DNA from: Terriglobales bacterium
Lineage (GTDB): Bacteria > Acidobacteriota > Terriglobia > Terriglobales > Acidobacteriaceae
Assembly: GCA_035561515.1 (NCBI GenBank)
Contig: DATMXP010000031.1
Span: 1-64,000 of the forward strand
DNA length: 64,000 nt
Reading direction: 5' to 3'
Position 1 is the stretch's first letter; each line of letters begins with the position of its first letter. Shown piece by piece: positions 52,570 to 61,721 of this stretch. Position numbers and translations under genes: made by a program. The notes under the pieces were generated by a model, which saw only the letters and a program-made list of their open reading frames with translations, was not told the origin of the DNA and searched no databases.

Positions 52570-52596
52570 GAAATCGGGCAGGCGAGCGCCTGCCCG
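52570..52596 (-). terminator. Terminator after the PilZ gene
   Basis: CGGGCAGGC (52575-52583) and GCCTGCCCG (52588-52596) pair perfectly around GAGC. In the minus direction the stem ends with ATTTCATTTCTT, a weak T-tract. It is 9 bp past the PilZ stop codon. Confidence 0.7.
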
Positions 52597-52604
52597 GAAG
52601 AAAA

Positions 52605-52973
52605 CTACATCAACTTGCCCATGCCCTGGAGAGCGGTGCGGATTTCCATGACTCGATCGCAGTCTGTGGGCGACTCGGTTAGAAACTCAAACCCGTACCG
52701 GTACCCGTTGCGATTGCGCACAATCGCACGCGCGCGGATCGGTTGTCCCGTGTATGGGGGAGTGAATTCCACTTCCACCTTTTCATCGAGTTGCAACTCG
52801 ACCCCAGCCTGTACGGCCAAGCCACCTTCGTTCAGTTCGTTGCCTCGACCGTCGATGATCCGGGTCTTGTCCTCGGTCTGTACGACCACCCGTACAGGGA
52901 CGTCGAGTTTGAACCTGCGGAACCTGCGCGTATTCAAAATGTGCGCTTCCGTCACCACTGTTTCCGTTGCCAT
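52605..52973 (-). CDS. PilZ-domain protein
   Basis: Probable cyclic-di-GMP binding protein, 122 residues. The PilZ features are RRFRRFKLDVPVRV (RxxxR) and NELNEGGLAVQA, where the usual D-x-S-x-x-G is N-x-x-E-G-G, so ligand binding may be altered. The beta barrel ends in YRYGFEFL. It lies 8 bp after the SYLF gene on the same strand, so the two form an operon. Confidence 0.88.
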   Translation of the reverse strand: MATETVVTEAHILNTRRFRRFKLDVPVRVVVQTEDKTRIIDGRGNELNEGGLAVQAGVELQLDEKVEVEFTPPYTGQPIRARAIVRNRNGYRYGFEFLTESPTDCDRVMEIRTALQGMGKLM

Positions 52974-52981
52974 ATTCTCCC

Positions 52982-53695
52982 TTACTTCAATGACTTCTGG
53001 TCGGATAAATTTCTTGGCGTCTTTTGGTTCAGTACCGACACCAGGAGTTGCCCTGCTGCCGGTGTTCCGACCTTGCGGTCGCGAATGATGTCCGTGGCGC
53101 TCAACTCGCGGCCGTAAAGATTTTCGTTAGCACCACCATCCGAGCGCAGGGTGCTGCCTTCCAGCGATACGCCCGCAAACAGTCCGCGCGCACGCGAATA
53201 CGAAAGCACCTCAGCCTTCATGACTACGTCGGTGGCCGCCTGTGCGCTACGCCCCTTCGGTCCGGCTGCGGCAGCGGCATCGGCACCAAGTTTCACTTTG
53301 CTGCTCAGCAATGACCTGGCGCCCTTCGGATTCATCACCAGCAGAACGAAATCAGTTTCCTGTCCACCCAATTGGAGTCCGATATTGGCGCCTTCGAGAG
53401 CGTACATTGCCGGAGGGCCCCAGGACCCCGTGAAGTTTGCACCCGAGCGGCAGATCATCACGCCACGGCCGAAGCTTCCGCCCAATCCGATGGCGAATTT
53501 CTTCACGCCAGGCAGCACGACCACACACTCGGCTTTGTCGAGCAGTTCTTTGGGAATGTTGTCGGGAATATCGAGGATCTCTTTGAGGACTTGCCCTGCG
53601 GATTGCAGGCGTTCTTTCTCTTTGTCGCCCTTCTCGGCGAAGGAACTAGCAACGAGTGACACTACGACGGTTGCAACTAAGAACCAACGTTTCAC
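52982..53695 (-). CDS. Exported SYLF/Ysc84-domain protein
   Basis: Lipid-binding SYLF domain protein with signal peptide (WFLVATVVVSLVASSFA). Signature VVVLPGVKKFAIGLGGSFGRGVMICR and ANIGLQLGGQETDFVLLVMNPKG (residues about 55-140), then SYSRARGLFAGVSLEGSTLRSD. The 237-residue length matches bacterial Ysc84-like proteins. Function in the periplasm is unknown; outer-membrane or lipid interaction is plausible. Confidence 0.9.
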   Translation of the reverse strand: MKRWFLVATVVVSLVASSFAEKGDKEKERLQSAGQVLKEILDIPDNIPKELLDKAECVVVLPGVKKFAIGLGGSFGRGVMICRSGANFTGSWGPPAMYALEGANIGLQLGGQETDFVLLVMNPKGARSLLSSKVKLGADAAAAAGPKGRSAQAATDVVMKAEVLSYSRARGLFAGVSLEGSTLRSDGGANENLYGRELSATDIIRDRKVGTPAAGQLLVSVLNQKTPRNLSDQKSLK

Positions 53696-53742
53696 GGTAC
53701 TACCTCCTACCAGCAGCCCTGTTTTATCAGAAAAACGAGAAA

Positions 53743-53765
53743 CACGGGGCCATGACGGCCCCGTG
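53743..53765 (-). terminator. Terminator after the BNR-propeller gene
   Basis: CACGGGGCC (53743-53751) pairs perfectly with GGCCCCGTG (53757-53765). In the minus direction it is followed by TTTCTCGTTTTT, a good T-tract, 22 bp past the stop codon. Confidence 0.8.
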
Positions 53766-53787
53766 CGGTTTGAGCAGCGCGCAAAAC

Positions 53788-55701
53788 CTAGTCGTTGCCG
53801 CCACCGGGTTCGCTTCCGGCGACGTGCCGATTGCGTTCATAGTTTACCGTCATCACACCGTCGAAGGTGGTTCCGGCGAACACTCGATCATTGGTTAACG
53901 CAATACTGCGAACCGGTACGCCAGCATTGAATACCGACCGCCAGTTGCGTCCATCGTTGCTTACGAGCACTCGGTTCGCCTCGCGCGTAATGGCGATCAT
54001 CGAACTCGAGCGCCGGTCAAAATCCAGCGATGCCACCTTTTCCTGCGGCAGTTCGCGGGCTTTTTCCCATCCGTCCGAAACCTGACGATATACGCCGTTC
54101 GGAGAGTTGAGCCACACGAAACCATTCGCATCCAGGGTCATGCCGCTGATGAAAGAGACCAGTGGGATACGAACCTGCTGCCACGAGGTCCCGTTCGTCG
54201 ACGCATACACCTTATTGTTGGTAGCCGCCGCCGTGATTCCGCCCTGCGACTTCACCGCGATGAAACGGTCTTTCGCGATGCCGGCGACTGGCGTCCACGT
54301 TGCGCCACGGTTCTTGCTCGAGAACAGTCCGTTCGAAGTTGCGATGTACCAGACATTTCCGTTCAGGTCCATGTCCGCCACGCGGATTTTCTCGGCTACA
54401 CGGGCCGGAACAACCTTCATCCAGAGCTTGCTCTTCGCGCTGTACTTGAAGAGGCCGCCATTCGTGGCTGCATACAGATTGCCCTGATCGTCCTGGCGAA
54501 CCTGGAACACATCATTTCCGCCAAGACCGGAGCTGATCTGCTGCCAGCGGTTGCCGCCGTCTTCCGACACAAACACGCCACCCGCTTCACGATCATTCAA
54601 CGTGCCCGCGTAAAGACGGTTGGGTGATTTCTGGTCAACCAGGACAGTGGCGACCTGGCGGTGAGAGTATCCACGGTTCGAGGCTGCGAAGGTCTTTGCG
54701 CCGTCCTTGCTCATCAGGACGCCGGTGCGGTCCGTCGCCAGCAGCACCATGTTCGGATCGCTGGCGTTCAGCAGAACGTCATTGATGATCACCTTGTCAG
54801 AGGTGACGCGTTTCCAGGTCTGGCCGAGGTCGGTGGTGCGCCACAAGCCTTCTGTGGTTCCTGCATAAACGATCTTCGGGTTGTTGGGATCCTGCTTCAG
54901 GACACGCGTACGGCGCGACGAGAAGGGAATGCCCGGGACCTTCTGGAAAATTTCGCCGGCGGTCTGGCTCTTGTAGATGCCGGAGCAGGCGCTCGCAAAA
55001 ACGACGTTCGGTTCGTTCGGGTCCACGATGATCGAGAACACATCGGAGTCGTCGATCATGCCGCGGTTAATCAGCTTCCAGTTCTTGCCGCCGTCCTGCG
55101 TCTTCCAAGCCAGGTGCCAGGTGCCGGCGTAAACGGTGTTGGGATCTTTCGGATCGATGGCGATCGATTCGATGTTGCGGATGTCTTTGTGTCCCGCGGG
55201 CGAGATCAGCTTCCAGGAATCGCCGCGGTCGTCGCTGCGGTAAACGCCATCCAGCGTCCCAGCGACGAGAACTTTCGAATTGGAATGCGCCATACCCAGC
55301 GCACGAATCGACTTGCCCTTTATGCCCGGGAGGGAAGCCCAGCTTTTGCCACCATCACGCGAACGGAACAGTTCGCCCGTGTGACCTTCGATGCTCCATG
55401 CGGCCACGTACATGATCTTGCTGTCGGTGGGGTCGATCTCGATGTTGTCGAGGATGTAATCGAAGCCCTCACCAAGGTGAGCGAAAACAGCCCAGGACTG
55501 ACCACGGTCTTCCGATACATAAAGACGGCCAGAACTGGTGCCGAGGAAAATGCGATTCGGGTTGTCCGGAGCTGCTGCCAGGCGGCGAACGTCGCCACCC
55601 TCCGGTCCAGCAATCCGGACATCGGATGCCGCGGCGGCCACCGCGAGCCATCCCATCAGGAAAAACCCAACGACAAGACGAAGCTTGCTCAAACTCAGCA
55701 T
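53788..55701 (-). CDS. Exported BNR/YCF48-type beta-propeller protein
   Basis: Secreted repeat protein, 637 residues. The signal peptide (LRLVVGFFLMGWLAVAAAASD) is followed by about ten repeated blades with Asp-box-like motifs: GRLYVSEDRGQSWAVF, GELFRSRDGGKSWASL, GVYRSDDRGDSWKLI, GLWRTTDLGQTWKRV, GVFVSEDGGNRWQQI and GLFSSKNRGATWTPV. Such propellers (sortilin/YCF48/sialidase-like) serve adhesion, assembly or carbohydrate binding; no catalytic residues are evident. Family known from acidobacteria and plastids. ATG 55701 with CAAGGAGG upstream, a strong ribosome-binding site. Confidence 0.9.
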   Translation of the reverse strand: MLSLSKLRLVVGFFLMGWLAVAAAASDVRIAGPEGGDVRRLAAAPDNPNRIFLGTSSGRLYVSEDRGQSWAVFAHLGEGFDYILDNIEIDPTDSKIMYVAAWSIEGHTGELFRSRDGGKSWASLPGIKGKSIRALGMAHSNSKVLVAGTLDGVYRSDDRGDSWKLISPAGHKDIRNIESIAIDPKDPNTVYAGTWHLAWKTQDGGKNWKLINRGMIDDSDVFSIIVDPNEPNVVFASACSGIYKSQTAGEIFQKVPGIPFSSRRTRVLKQDPNNPKIVYAGTTEGLWRTTDLGQTWKRVTSDKVIINDVLLNASDPNMVLLATDRTGVLMSKDGAKTFAASNRGYSHRQVATVLVDQKSPNRLYAGTLNDREAGGVFVSEDGGNRWQQISSGLGGNDVFQVRQDDQGNLYAATNGGLFKYSAKSKLWMKVVPARVAEKIRVADMDLNGNVWYIATSNGLFSSKNRGATWTPVAGIAKDRFIAVKSQGGITAAATNNKVYASTNGTSWQQVRIPLVSFISGMTLDANGFVWLNSPNGVYRQVSDGWEKARELPQEKVASLDFDRRSSSMIAITREANRVLVSNDGRNWRSVFNAGVPVRSIALTNDRVFAGTTFDGVMTVNYERNRHVAGSEPGGGND

Positions 55702-55926
55702 GGAACCTCCTTGTATGGCGAAGAGGCGATTGGGGGGAGGTAAAACTTAACGGTGAAACTTTGCCAGCAGGAGGTAACGAAGGCCAGATTACCTAAGCCG
55801 CGTCAGACGAGGGGGCGGGGCATGTCCCTCCGGTTTTGAAGGTACATGGACGATCGGCTGAAAGGCCGGTCTTGACGGGCGGCGCGAAATACCCACACTT
55901 CGATGGCAAGGTGAGTTGCTGGGTTG

Positions 55927-56730
55927 TTAGCGGTGGAGATGCGGACGCCAACCCAATTGAGCCGATATCTTCCGGGCTGCTTCCTTCACCATTTCCGAAT
56001 AGCGCGGAACCGCCTCTCGCGGCACCTGGTTCACCGTGGCACTGACGCCTATGGCGGCCTCCACCCGGTCGCCCTCGCCGAAGATAGGGGCGCCCAGGCA
56101 GCGGACACCCAGGCTGTTCTCTTCGTCATCTATGCCGTAGCCGACTTCGCGCACGTGCTCGAGCTCTTTCATGAAGCGCTGAACGGCCGTAATCGACTTC
56201 GGCGTTACCTTCCGCAAACCGCGTTCCTGGGCGATTCGGTGAACCTTTTCTTCCGGCTCATACGCGATCAGCGCCTTGCCCACACCGGTCGTGTGGATCT
56301 CCATGCGCTTACCCACCCAGGTGTCCATCTTGATGAAACCGGGCGAATCTACCTTCTCGATGTACACCGCTTCGTCGCCATCAAGGATTGCCAGGTGCAC
56401 CGTGAGCTGGCTGCGATGCATCAGGTCGCGCATCACCGGCAGGGCAATTTCCCGGACGTCAATTCCTGCCAGCGCGTGCCGGCTCAGGTTCAGGACCTTC
56501 AGGCCGAGGTGATACCGGCCATCCTCTCCTCGCCGGACGTAACCATTCTTCTCAAGAGCGCGAAGAATATAGCTGGCGGAGCTCTTCGGAATCTCCAGAC
56601 GGCGGCTGATGTCCGCGTTCGACATGCCTCCGGAACGCTGCGCCACTGCTTCCAGAATACCCAGGGCGCGCTCCACCGCGGTCGCCGGAGTCTCTTTTTC
56701 GGATCTGGTCACCACGGAATCATCGTACAT
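55927..56730 (-). CDS. IclR-family transcriptional regulator
   Basis: Probable repressor of the glyoxylate genes. Winged helix at about 15-80 (ALGILEAVAQRSGGMSNADISRRLEIPKSSASYILRALEKNGYVRR, key SNADISRRLEIPKSSA), then the IclR effector domain (about 95-260) with VYIEKVDSPG and SLGVRCLGAPIFGEGDRVEAAIGVSATV. The 267-residue length is standard. It is divergent from aceB; operator-like palindromes lie at 56744 and 56817, the first within 14 bp of its start codon, so autoregulation is likely. Effector unknown, possibly glyoxylate or pyruvate as for E. coli IclR. Confidence 0.93.
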   Translation of the reverse strand: MYDDSVVTRSEKETPATAVERALGILEAVAQRSGGMSNADISRRLEIPKSSASYILRALEKNGYVRRGEDGRYHLGLKVLNLSRHALAGIDVREIALPVMRDLMHRSQLTVHLAILDGDEAVYIEKVDSPGFIKMDTWVGKRMEIHTTGVGKALIAYEPEEKVHRIAQERGLRKVTPKSITAVQRFMKELEHVREVGYGIDDEENSLGVRCLGAPIFGEGDRVEAAIGVSATVNQVPREAVPRYSEMVKEAARKISAQLGWRPHLHR

Positions 56731-56743
56731 TAGCCTGAATTAC

Positions 56744-56761
56744 TGTTCAACATTTTGAACA
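56744..56761. promoter_or_regulatory. IclR-type operator 1
   Basis: TGTTCAA-CATT-TTGAACA, an 18-bp palindrome, upstream of the -35 box of aceB and 14 bp from the iclR start codon. Its half-site is identical to that of operator 2. Confidence 0.75.
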
Positions 56762-56767
56762 ACAAAG

Positions 56768-56796
56768 TTGACCTGCGGGAAACCTGGGCCTATGGT
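56768..56796 (+). promoter_or_regulatory. aceB promoter, sigma-70-like
   Basis: TTGACC (56768-56773), 17-bp spacer, TATGGT (56791-56796), giving a predicted start near 56803. The promoter is flanked by the two palindromes, so IclR bound to both could block it. Confidence 0.65.
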
Positions 56797-56816
56797 CTGT
56801 CCATCATAGTGAATCT

Positions 56817-56836
56817 GTGTTCAATATATTGAACAC
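56817..56836. promoter_or_regulatory. IclR-type operator 2
   Basis: A perfect 20-bp palindrome with half-site GTGTTCAATA. It is about 14 bp after the predicted transcription start and 28 bp before the aceB start codon, a repressor position. Confidence 0.8.
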
Positions 56837-56864
56837 ACTGCGATTCGCTTCGTGGGGGATGTAC

Positions 56865-58430
56865 ATGGCTGTTATCACCGCAATCGACCCGCGCATGAAC
56901 TGCGCACCGCAGGACTTTGCTCCTGAACGCGACCTGCCGCAAGGTTTCCTGGAATTCTTCGTTCCACTGCATGAGCGCTTCACCACGCGTCAGCAGCAGT
57001 TCATTGCGCGCCGCGCTCATTGCCTGGAGCGTTCGCACAATGGCGAACGTCCCGACCATATGCCTGAATCTGACGCGTCAAAGAATTGGAAGATCAAACT
57101 TCCCGAATGGTGCCAGGATCAGCGCAACCAGATGACCGGCCCGGCCGACGATGCCGAACTCGTCGTCAAGATGCTCAATTCCGGCGCGCCCGGAGTCATG
57201 CTCGACCTCGAAGACTCCACGGCGAATCAGTGGGAAAACATCACGCGCGGCGTCACCAACATCCTCAAAGCGCTCCGTGGCGAGCTCTCGTACTTCGACA
57301 AGAAGCGCCAGCGCACCGTTACGATTCAACCGAGCAAGACGGTCATCTTCACGCGTCCGCGCGGCCTCCATATCTCGCAAGCCGGAGTGCTCGACGAGAT
57401 CACGTCCGCCTCGCTCTTCGACGTCGCCTTGGTCGCTTATCAGGTTGATCCCTCGAAGCTGAAGCATCCCCTCTGCTTCTATATCCCGAAGTCCGAGTCG
57501 GCGCAGGAAGCCACCTGGTGGTGCGACGTGTTTCAAGCCATCGCAAAAGCGAAAGGCTTTCCGCGCGATTACATCAAGTGCATGGCGCTGGTGGAATCCC
57601 ATCCGCTCGCATATCAGATGGAGGAGTTTGCTTACAACCTGCGCGACCACATTCTCGGCCTCAACCTTGGCCGCTGGGATTACATGGCGTCGCTCATCCA
57701 TTTCAACCTGGACGATCCAAACTGGGTTCTGCCGGATCGCAACACCATCCCGCACGATGTCGCATTCTTTCAGCGCCTGCGCGAACTGATGGTTGAGATA
57801 TGCCACAAGCACGGCCTGCTCGCGATCGGCGGCATGACCGCTCTTTACCCCAGCCGTGAGGACGCCGAACTTAACTCGCGCGCACTCGCCGTTCTGGAAA
57901 AGGACAAGAAGAACGAAGCCAACTGCCTGATGGATGGCGCCTGGACCGGCCATCCCGATCAGAACCAGATCGCAGTGGACCAGTTCCCGTACCCTAACCA
58001 ACTCAGTCAGCGGCCGAAAAATATCGACCGTCACGTTGACCTTCGCCCGCAGCCAAACGGCGTCGGCAAACACACCGTTGCAGGGACACGTGCCGCGGTG
58101 CGAACGGTCATCCGCTATCGCAACGGCGTGCTCAACGGCAGAGGCGCGAGCCTGCTCGATGGCTACATGGAGGACCTCGCCACCGACCGTATTTATCGCC
58201 TGATGCTCGCGCAGCGCATGCGCCACACGGGCGAAGTACTTATTCACGACGACTCAGGCAACCCCGTGCAGCACAGCCCAGAATTCATCTCCCGCATCTT
58301 CGATGAAGAGCTGGAACGACTTCTGCGTGAGCTGCCCGCAGGAGCGACAGACGAAACGAAAGAGAAATTCCGGGAAGCTCGCCGTATCAGCGAAGAGATG
58401 ATCCTGAACGGCCAGTTCAACCCGGTGTAG
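56865..58430 (+). CDS. aceB: Malate synthase A (glyoxylate shunt)
   Basis: Condenses acetyl-CoA with glyoxylate to malate. 521 residues from ATG 56865, which has GGGGG six bases upstream; an ATG at 56859 is possible. The upstream extension would cross operator 2 and is not protein-like. Motifs: GVMLDLEDSTANQWEN, VIFTRPRGLHISQ (catalytic Arg), LVESHPLAYQMEEFAYNLRDHILGLNLGRWDY (key RDHILGLNLGRWDY) and LMDGAWTGHPDQ (Asp). This is the short A form, without the G-type insert. It is followed by isocitrate lyase. Confidence 0.96.
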   Translation: MAVITAIDPRMNCAPQDFAPERDLPQGFLEFFVPLHERFTTRQQQFIARRAHCLERSHNGERPDHMPESDASKNWKIKLPEWCQDQRNQMTGPADDAELVVKMLNSGAPGVMLDLEDSTANQWENITRGVTNILKALRGELSYFDKKRQRTVTIQPSKTVIFTRPRGLHISQAGVLDEITSASLFDVALVAYQVDPSKLKHPLCFYIPKSESAQEATWWCDVFQAIAKAKGFPRDYIKCMALVESHPLAYQMEEFAYNLRDHILGLNLGRWDYMASLIHFNLDDPNWVLPDRNTIPHDVAFFQRLRELMVEICHKHGLLAIGGMTALYPSREDAELNSRALAVLEKDKKNEANCLMDGAWTGHPDQNQIAVDQFPYPNQLSQRPKNIDRHVDLRPQPNGVGKHTVAGTRAAVRTVIRYRNGVLNGRGASLLDGYMEDLATDRIYRLMLAQRMRHTGEVLIHDDSGNPVQHSPEFISRIFDEELERLLRELPAGATDETKEKFREARRISEEMILNGQFNPV

Positions 58431-58438
58431 TTGTAGCG

Positions 58439-58477
58439 CCGGCGACTCGCCGGTTGTCGGGTGGGCATCTTGCCCAC
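58439..58477. repeat. Two stem-loops in the aceB-aceA gap
   Basis: CCGGCG-act-CGCCGG (58439-58453) and GTGGGCA-tct-TGCCCAC (58461-58477). They may adjust the relative amounts of the two enzymes at mRNA level, or be a REP-like unit, as near the RAYT at the left end. Confidence 0.5.
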
Positions 58478-58550
58478 GCGCAAAACAGGCCGAACAGAGG
58501 TGACCGACTCGTAACAAAGACCGCTACTCGCGCGACGAGAGAGGATCGCA

Positions 58551-59930
58551 ATGTCAAAGAATGGAAAGACCACGATGAACGACTGGAAAACGAACTCACG
58601 CTGGGACGGGATCGAGCGTCCGTACACAACCGAAGATGTGGACCGTCTCCGCGGCACTTTAAAGATCGAATACACGCTGGCCCGGCTTGGCGCCGAGCGT
58701 CTCTGGGACATGATGCACACCGGGCCTTATGTCGCCGCCCTTGGCGCCCTCACCGGGAACCAGGCCGTGCAGATGGTCTCCGCCGGACTCCAAGCAATCT
58801 ACGTAAGCGGATGGCAGGTCGCCGCCGACGCGAACCTTTCCGGCCAGACATACCCCGATCAGAGTCTCTACCCAGCCGACAGCGTTCCCTCGCTTTGCAA
58901 GCGGATCAACAACGCGCTCATTCGCGCCGATCAGATCCATCACGCCGAAGGTAAGAACGGCGTCAATTGGTTCGTGCCGCTGGTCGCCGACGCTGAGGCC
59001 GGTTTCGGTGGGTGCCTCAACGCCTTCGAGTTGATGAAAGGCATGATCGAAGCAGGCGCTGCCTGTGTTCACTTCGAAGACCAGCTCTCTTCGGCGAAGA
59101 AGTGCGGTCACCTCGGCGGAAAGGTCCTCGTGCCGACGAACGAGGCCGTACAGAAACTCATCGCTGCTCGTCTTGCAGCCGATGTCATGGGCGTACCCAC
59201 GCTCATCATGGCCCGCACCGACGCCAACAGCGCACAGCTCATCACCAGCGACATCGACGAGCGCGACCGCCAATTTATCGACAGTCCCGAGCGCACCTCC
59301 GAAGGGTTCTACCGATTACGCGGCGGCCTCGAATGCGCCATCGCGCGCGGACTCGCCTACGCGCCTTATGCCGATATGATCTGGTGCGAAACCTCAGAGC
59401 CGAACCTCGAGGAAGCGCGCCGCTTCGCCGAAGCCGTCCACGCGCAGTTCCCCAGCAAGATGCTCGCCTACAACTGTTCGCCGTCGTTCAACTGGAAGAA
59501 GAAGCTCGACGATCAGACCATCGCAAAATTCCAGTCCGAGCTGGGGAAAATGGGCTACAAGTTCCAGTTTGTGACTCTCGCCGGATTCCACGCTCTCAAC
59601 CTGAGCGTCTTCGAACTCGCTCGCGCCTACAAAGACAGCGGTATGGCCGCTTACTCGCGCCTCCAGGAGAAGGAGTTCGCACGCGAAGCGAGCCACGGTT
59701 ATGGCGCGGTGAAGCACCAGCGTTTCGTCGGCACCGGATACTTCGACCAGGTGGCGACGGTTGTTTCCAACGGCGCGTGCTCTACCACGGCATTGCGTGG
59801 GTCGACCGAGGAGGAGCAGTTTTCCGAGGTGAAGGCCCCGTTACAGATGCCGCCGGTCAGCGAACGCGAGGGGCTTTCGATGGCAGCTGAGACGTCGCGG
59901 TCGGAGCCCGAGCGCATGGCCGGCGACTAG
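58551..59930 (+). CDS. aceA: Isocitrate lyase (glyoxylate shunt)
   Basis: Splits isocitrate into glyoxylate and succinate. The catalytic Lys183-Lys184-Cys185-Gly186-His187 motif is intact; [13 protein letters not shown] and [13 protein letters not shown] are typical. The 459-residue length is standard. ATG 58551 follows GAGAGGA. It is 120 bp after aceB, probably the same transcript under the IclR-controlled promoter, and a strong terminator follows. Together they allow growth on acetate or fatty acids. Confidence 0.97.
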   Translation: MSKNGKTTMNDWKTNSRWDGIERPYTTEDVDRLRGTLKIEYTLARLGAERLWDMMHTGPYVAALGALTGNQAVQMVSAGLQAIYVSGWQVAADANLSGQTYPDQSLYPADSVPSLCKRINNALIRADQIHHAEGKNGVNWFVPLVADAEAGFGGCLNAFELMKGMIEAGAACVHFEDQLSSAKKCGHLGGKVLVPTNEAVQKLIAARLAADVMGVPTLIMARTDANSAQLITSDIDERDRQFIDSPERTSEGFYRLRGGLECAIARGLAYAPYADMIWCETSEPNLEEARRFAEAVHAQFPSKMLAYNCSPSFNWKKKLDDQTIAKFQSELGKMGYKFQFVTLAGFHALNLSVFELARAYKDSGMAAYSRLQEKEFAREASHGYGAVKHQRFVGTGYFDQVATVVSNGACSTTALRGSTEEEQFSEVKAPLQMPPVSEREGLSMAAETSRSEPERMAGD

Positions 59931-59948
59931 TATCAGTCCTCCTCTATT

Positions 59949-59974
59949 GGCGCGCTCCGGCGCGCCTTTTTTTT
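59949..59974 (+). terminator. Strong intrinsic terminator after aceA
   Basis: GGCGCGC-TCCG-GCGCGCC (59949-59966), then eight T residues (59967-59974). The best intrinsic terminator in the window. Confidence 0.95.
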
Positions 59975-60046
59975 GCTCATTACCGTTTACAAACTGAGTC
60001 GACCTGACGTACTATCCCGTGCCATTCGGCCCATCCTCTCGTAATC

Positions 60047-60787
60047 ATGTCAACCCAAACGCTGCCCAGAGTCACCGTCACGACCAGGCGTCGCTTTAGC
60101 CTGCTCGACAAGTATTTCTATTTCGGCATGTCCCTGCTGACGATTGTTGTGATCGTCTACGGGTTCAGCTTCACCGTCGAGAAGAACCTTATCCATCCCA
60201 CTCCAGCCCGTCCGCTGATGCTCTATCTCCACGCGGCGGTGTTCACGGGATGGCTTGGGTTCTTCACGCTTCAATCGTTCCTCGTGCGGATTCGCAACGT
60301 CGCTATGCATCGCAGAATCGGTTGGTTCGGCCTTGCATTGGGGATCGCCGTGCTTCTGGTCGGCATATCGACGACCCTCACCATGGTCCGTTTCAATCGC
60401 GACGTCATGCACTCCACTTTCGCCGAGTCGTTCATGCTCATCCCGCTGTTCGACATGCTCTGTTTCGGCGTGACGTTCGGACTGGCCATCAAATGGCGCA
60501 GACGACCGGAATATCACCGTCGACTGATTCTGGTTGCAACCTGCGCCCTGACCGCTGCCGGTTTCGGACGTTTTCCCGAGGCGATCCTTCCGAAGGAAGT
60601 TTTCTATCTCGGTGTGGACTTCCTGATCGTCCTCGGTGTCATGCGCGATCTGCTGGTGGACCGGACTGTCCATCGGGTGTACCGCTACGTGCTTCCTCTG
60701 TTCATGGTCGGTCAGACGATTGTCATCATCATCGTTGCCAAAGGCATGCCTTTCTGGCGCGCGATTGCTCATTCCTTGACAACCTGA
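60047..60787 (+). CDS. Membrane protein of unknown function
   Basis: Not recognised with confidence. 246 residues with seven hydrophobic segments (SLLTIVVIVYGFSF, LMLYLHAAVFTGWLGFFTLQSFLV, GWFGLALGIAVLLVG, LIPLFDMLCFGVTFGLAI, LILVATCALTAAGFGRF, VFYLGVDFLIVLGVM and PLFMVGQTIVIIIVAKG, described in order). His residues in helices 2 and 3 (YLHAAVFTGW, NVAMHRRIGW) resemble haem-ligand-like or DUF2306-type proteins. ATG 60047. It ends 17 bp before the lipid kinase start, so the two may be co-transcribed. Confidence 0.75.
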   Translation: MSTQTLPRVTVTTRRRFSLLDKYFYFGMSLLTIVVIVYGFSFTVEKNLIHPTPARPLMLYLHAAVFTGWLGFFTLQSFLVRIRNVAMHRRIGWFGLALGIAVLLVGISTTLTMVRFNRDVMHSTFAESFMLIPLFDMLCFGVTFGLAIKWRRRPEYHRRLILVATCALTAAGFGRFPEAILPKEVFYLGVDFLIVLGVMRDLLVDRTVHRVYRYVLPLFMVGQTIVIIIVAKGMPFWRAIAHSLTT

Positions 60788-60803
60788 AGTAGCCGTAAAG
60801 TGA

Positions 60804-61679
60804 TTGTCCGCGGGAGCGGGTCCCCTTTATGCTTCCTGCAACTTGCGAGTCGCCATCATCAATGGACCCCGTGCAGCGGACGAGCGCACCCGCCCGTTCC
60901 GGCAGGCCATCGACGCCGAATGGACTGACGAAATCGGTCCGGGCCTCGATGCCATTCTCGTCTTTGGTGGCGACGGTACAGTGCATCGACACTTGAGCCG
61001 CCTCGCGGGAGCGATGTCTCCGGTTCTCGTCGTCCCGACCGGCAGCGGCAACGACTTCGCATCATCGCTGGGCATCCACAATCCCGGAGACTCGCTTCGC
61101 CTCTGGAAAAGGTTCATCGCCGGACAGGGAAGAGTCCACTGGATTGACCTCGGCTACGCCAACAGTGACGGCGACGAGCAGACCCACATCTTCTGCAACG
61201 TTGCCAACTTCGGACTCGATTCCGAAATCAATCGCCGAGCGAATGAGCTATCGCCGTTCTGGCGTGCCAACGGCGGATATGTACTATCGCTCTTCCCGGC
61301 CTTGCTGCGATACAGGGCACCAGTCATTAAGCTCATCGCCGACGGCCATCTCATTGAGCGTCCGATACTGCTGGCCGTGGCCGCGAATGGCACCCGTTAC
61401 GGACGCGGTCTGAAAATTGCACCGCATGCCAATATGGAAGACGGCTTCCTCGATCTCTGCTTTGTCCGCGATACGTCGAAGGTCAAAGTAGCCGCGCTTT
61501 TCCCATTGGTCTACATCGGAAAGCATCTCAGCCTGAAGGAAGTCGAATACCTGCGCTTCCGGCATCTCCGCATCGAGTGTGAACATGCCCTCGACATTTA
61601 CGCCGATGGCGAATTCCTCTGCCGTACTCCCGCCGAGATCCGCGCCGTACCGAATGCGCTCCCGGTAATCGCGCCATAG
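60804..61679 (+). CDS. Diacylglycerol kinase-family lipid kinase (YegS/DgkB-like)
   Basis: ATP-dependent lipid kinase. ILVFGGDGTVHRHLSRLA is the GGDGT nucleotide motif and VPTGSGNDFASSLGI the second conserved block. The C-terminal beta domain is present (LLAVAANGTRYGRGLKIAPHANMEDGFLDLCFV, key GRGLKIAPHANMEDG; DIYADGEFL). The N-terminus is shorter than usual. TTG 60804 is taken as start; TTG 60843 is also possible, and no ATG is available in frame. Substrate unknown: diacylglycerol, ceramide or sphingosine-like lipid. priA follows on the same strand. Confidence 0.88.
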   Translation: MSAGAGPLYASCNLRVAIINGPRAADERTRPFRQAIDAEWTDEIGPGLDAILVFGGDGTVHRHLSRLAGAMSPVLVVPTGSGNDFASSLGIHNPGDSLRLWKRFIAGQGRVHWIDLGYANSDGDEQTHIFCNVANFGLDSEINRRANELSPFWRANGGYVLSLFPALLRYRAPVIKLIADGHLIERPILLAVAANGTRYGRGLKIAPHANMEDGFLDLCFVRDTSKVKVAALFPLVYIGKHLSLKEVEYLRFRHLRIECEHALDIYADGEFLCRTPAEIRAVPNALPVIAP

Positions 61680-61721
61680 GTTTCCACAGCGGAATCTTCT
61701 AAACTCAATGTTTCCTTCCTT

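Noticed and set aside
57078..58247. Minus-strand open frame opposite malate synthase
   Set aside because: Antisense to aceB, which has a full set of malate synthase motifs.
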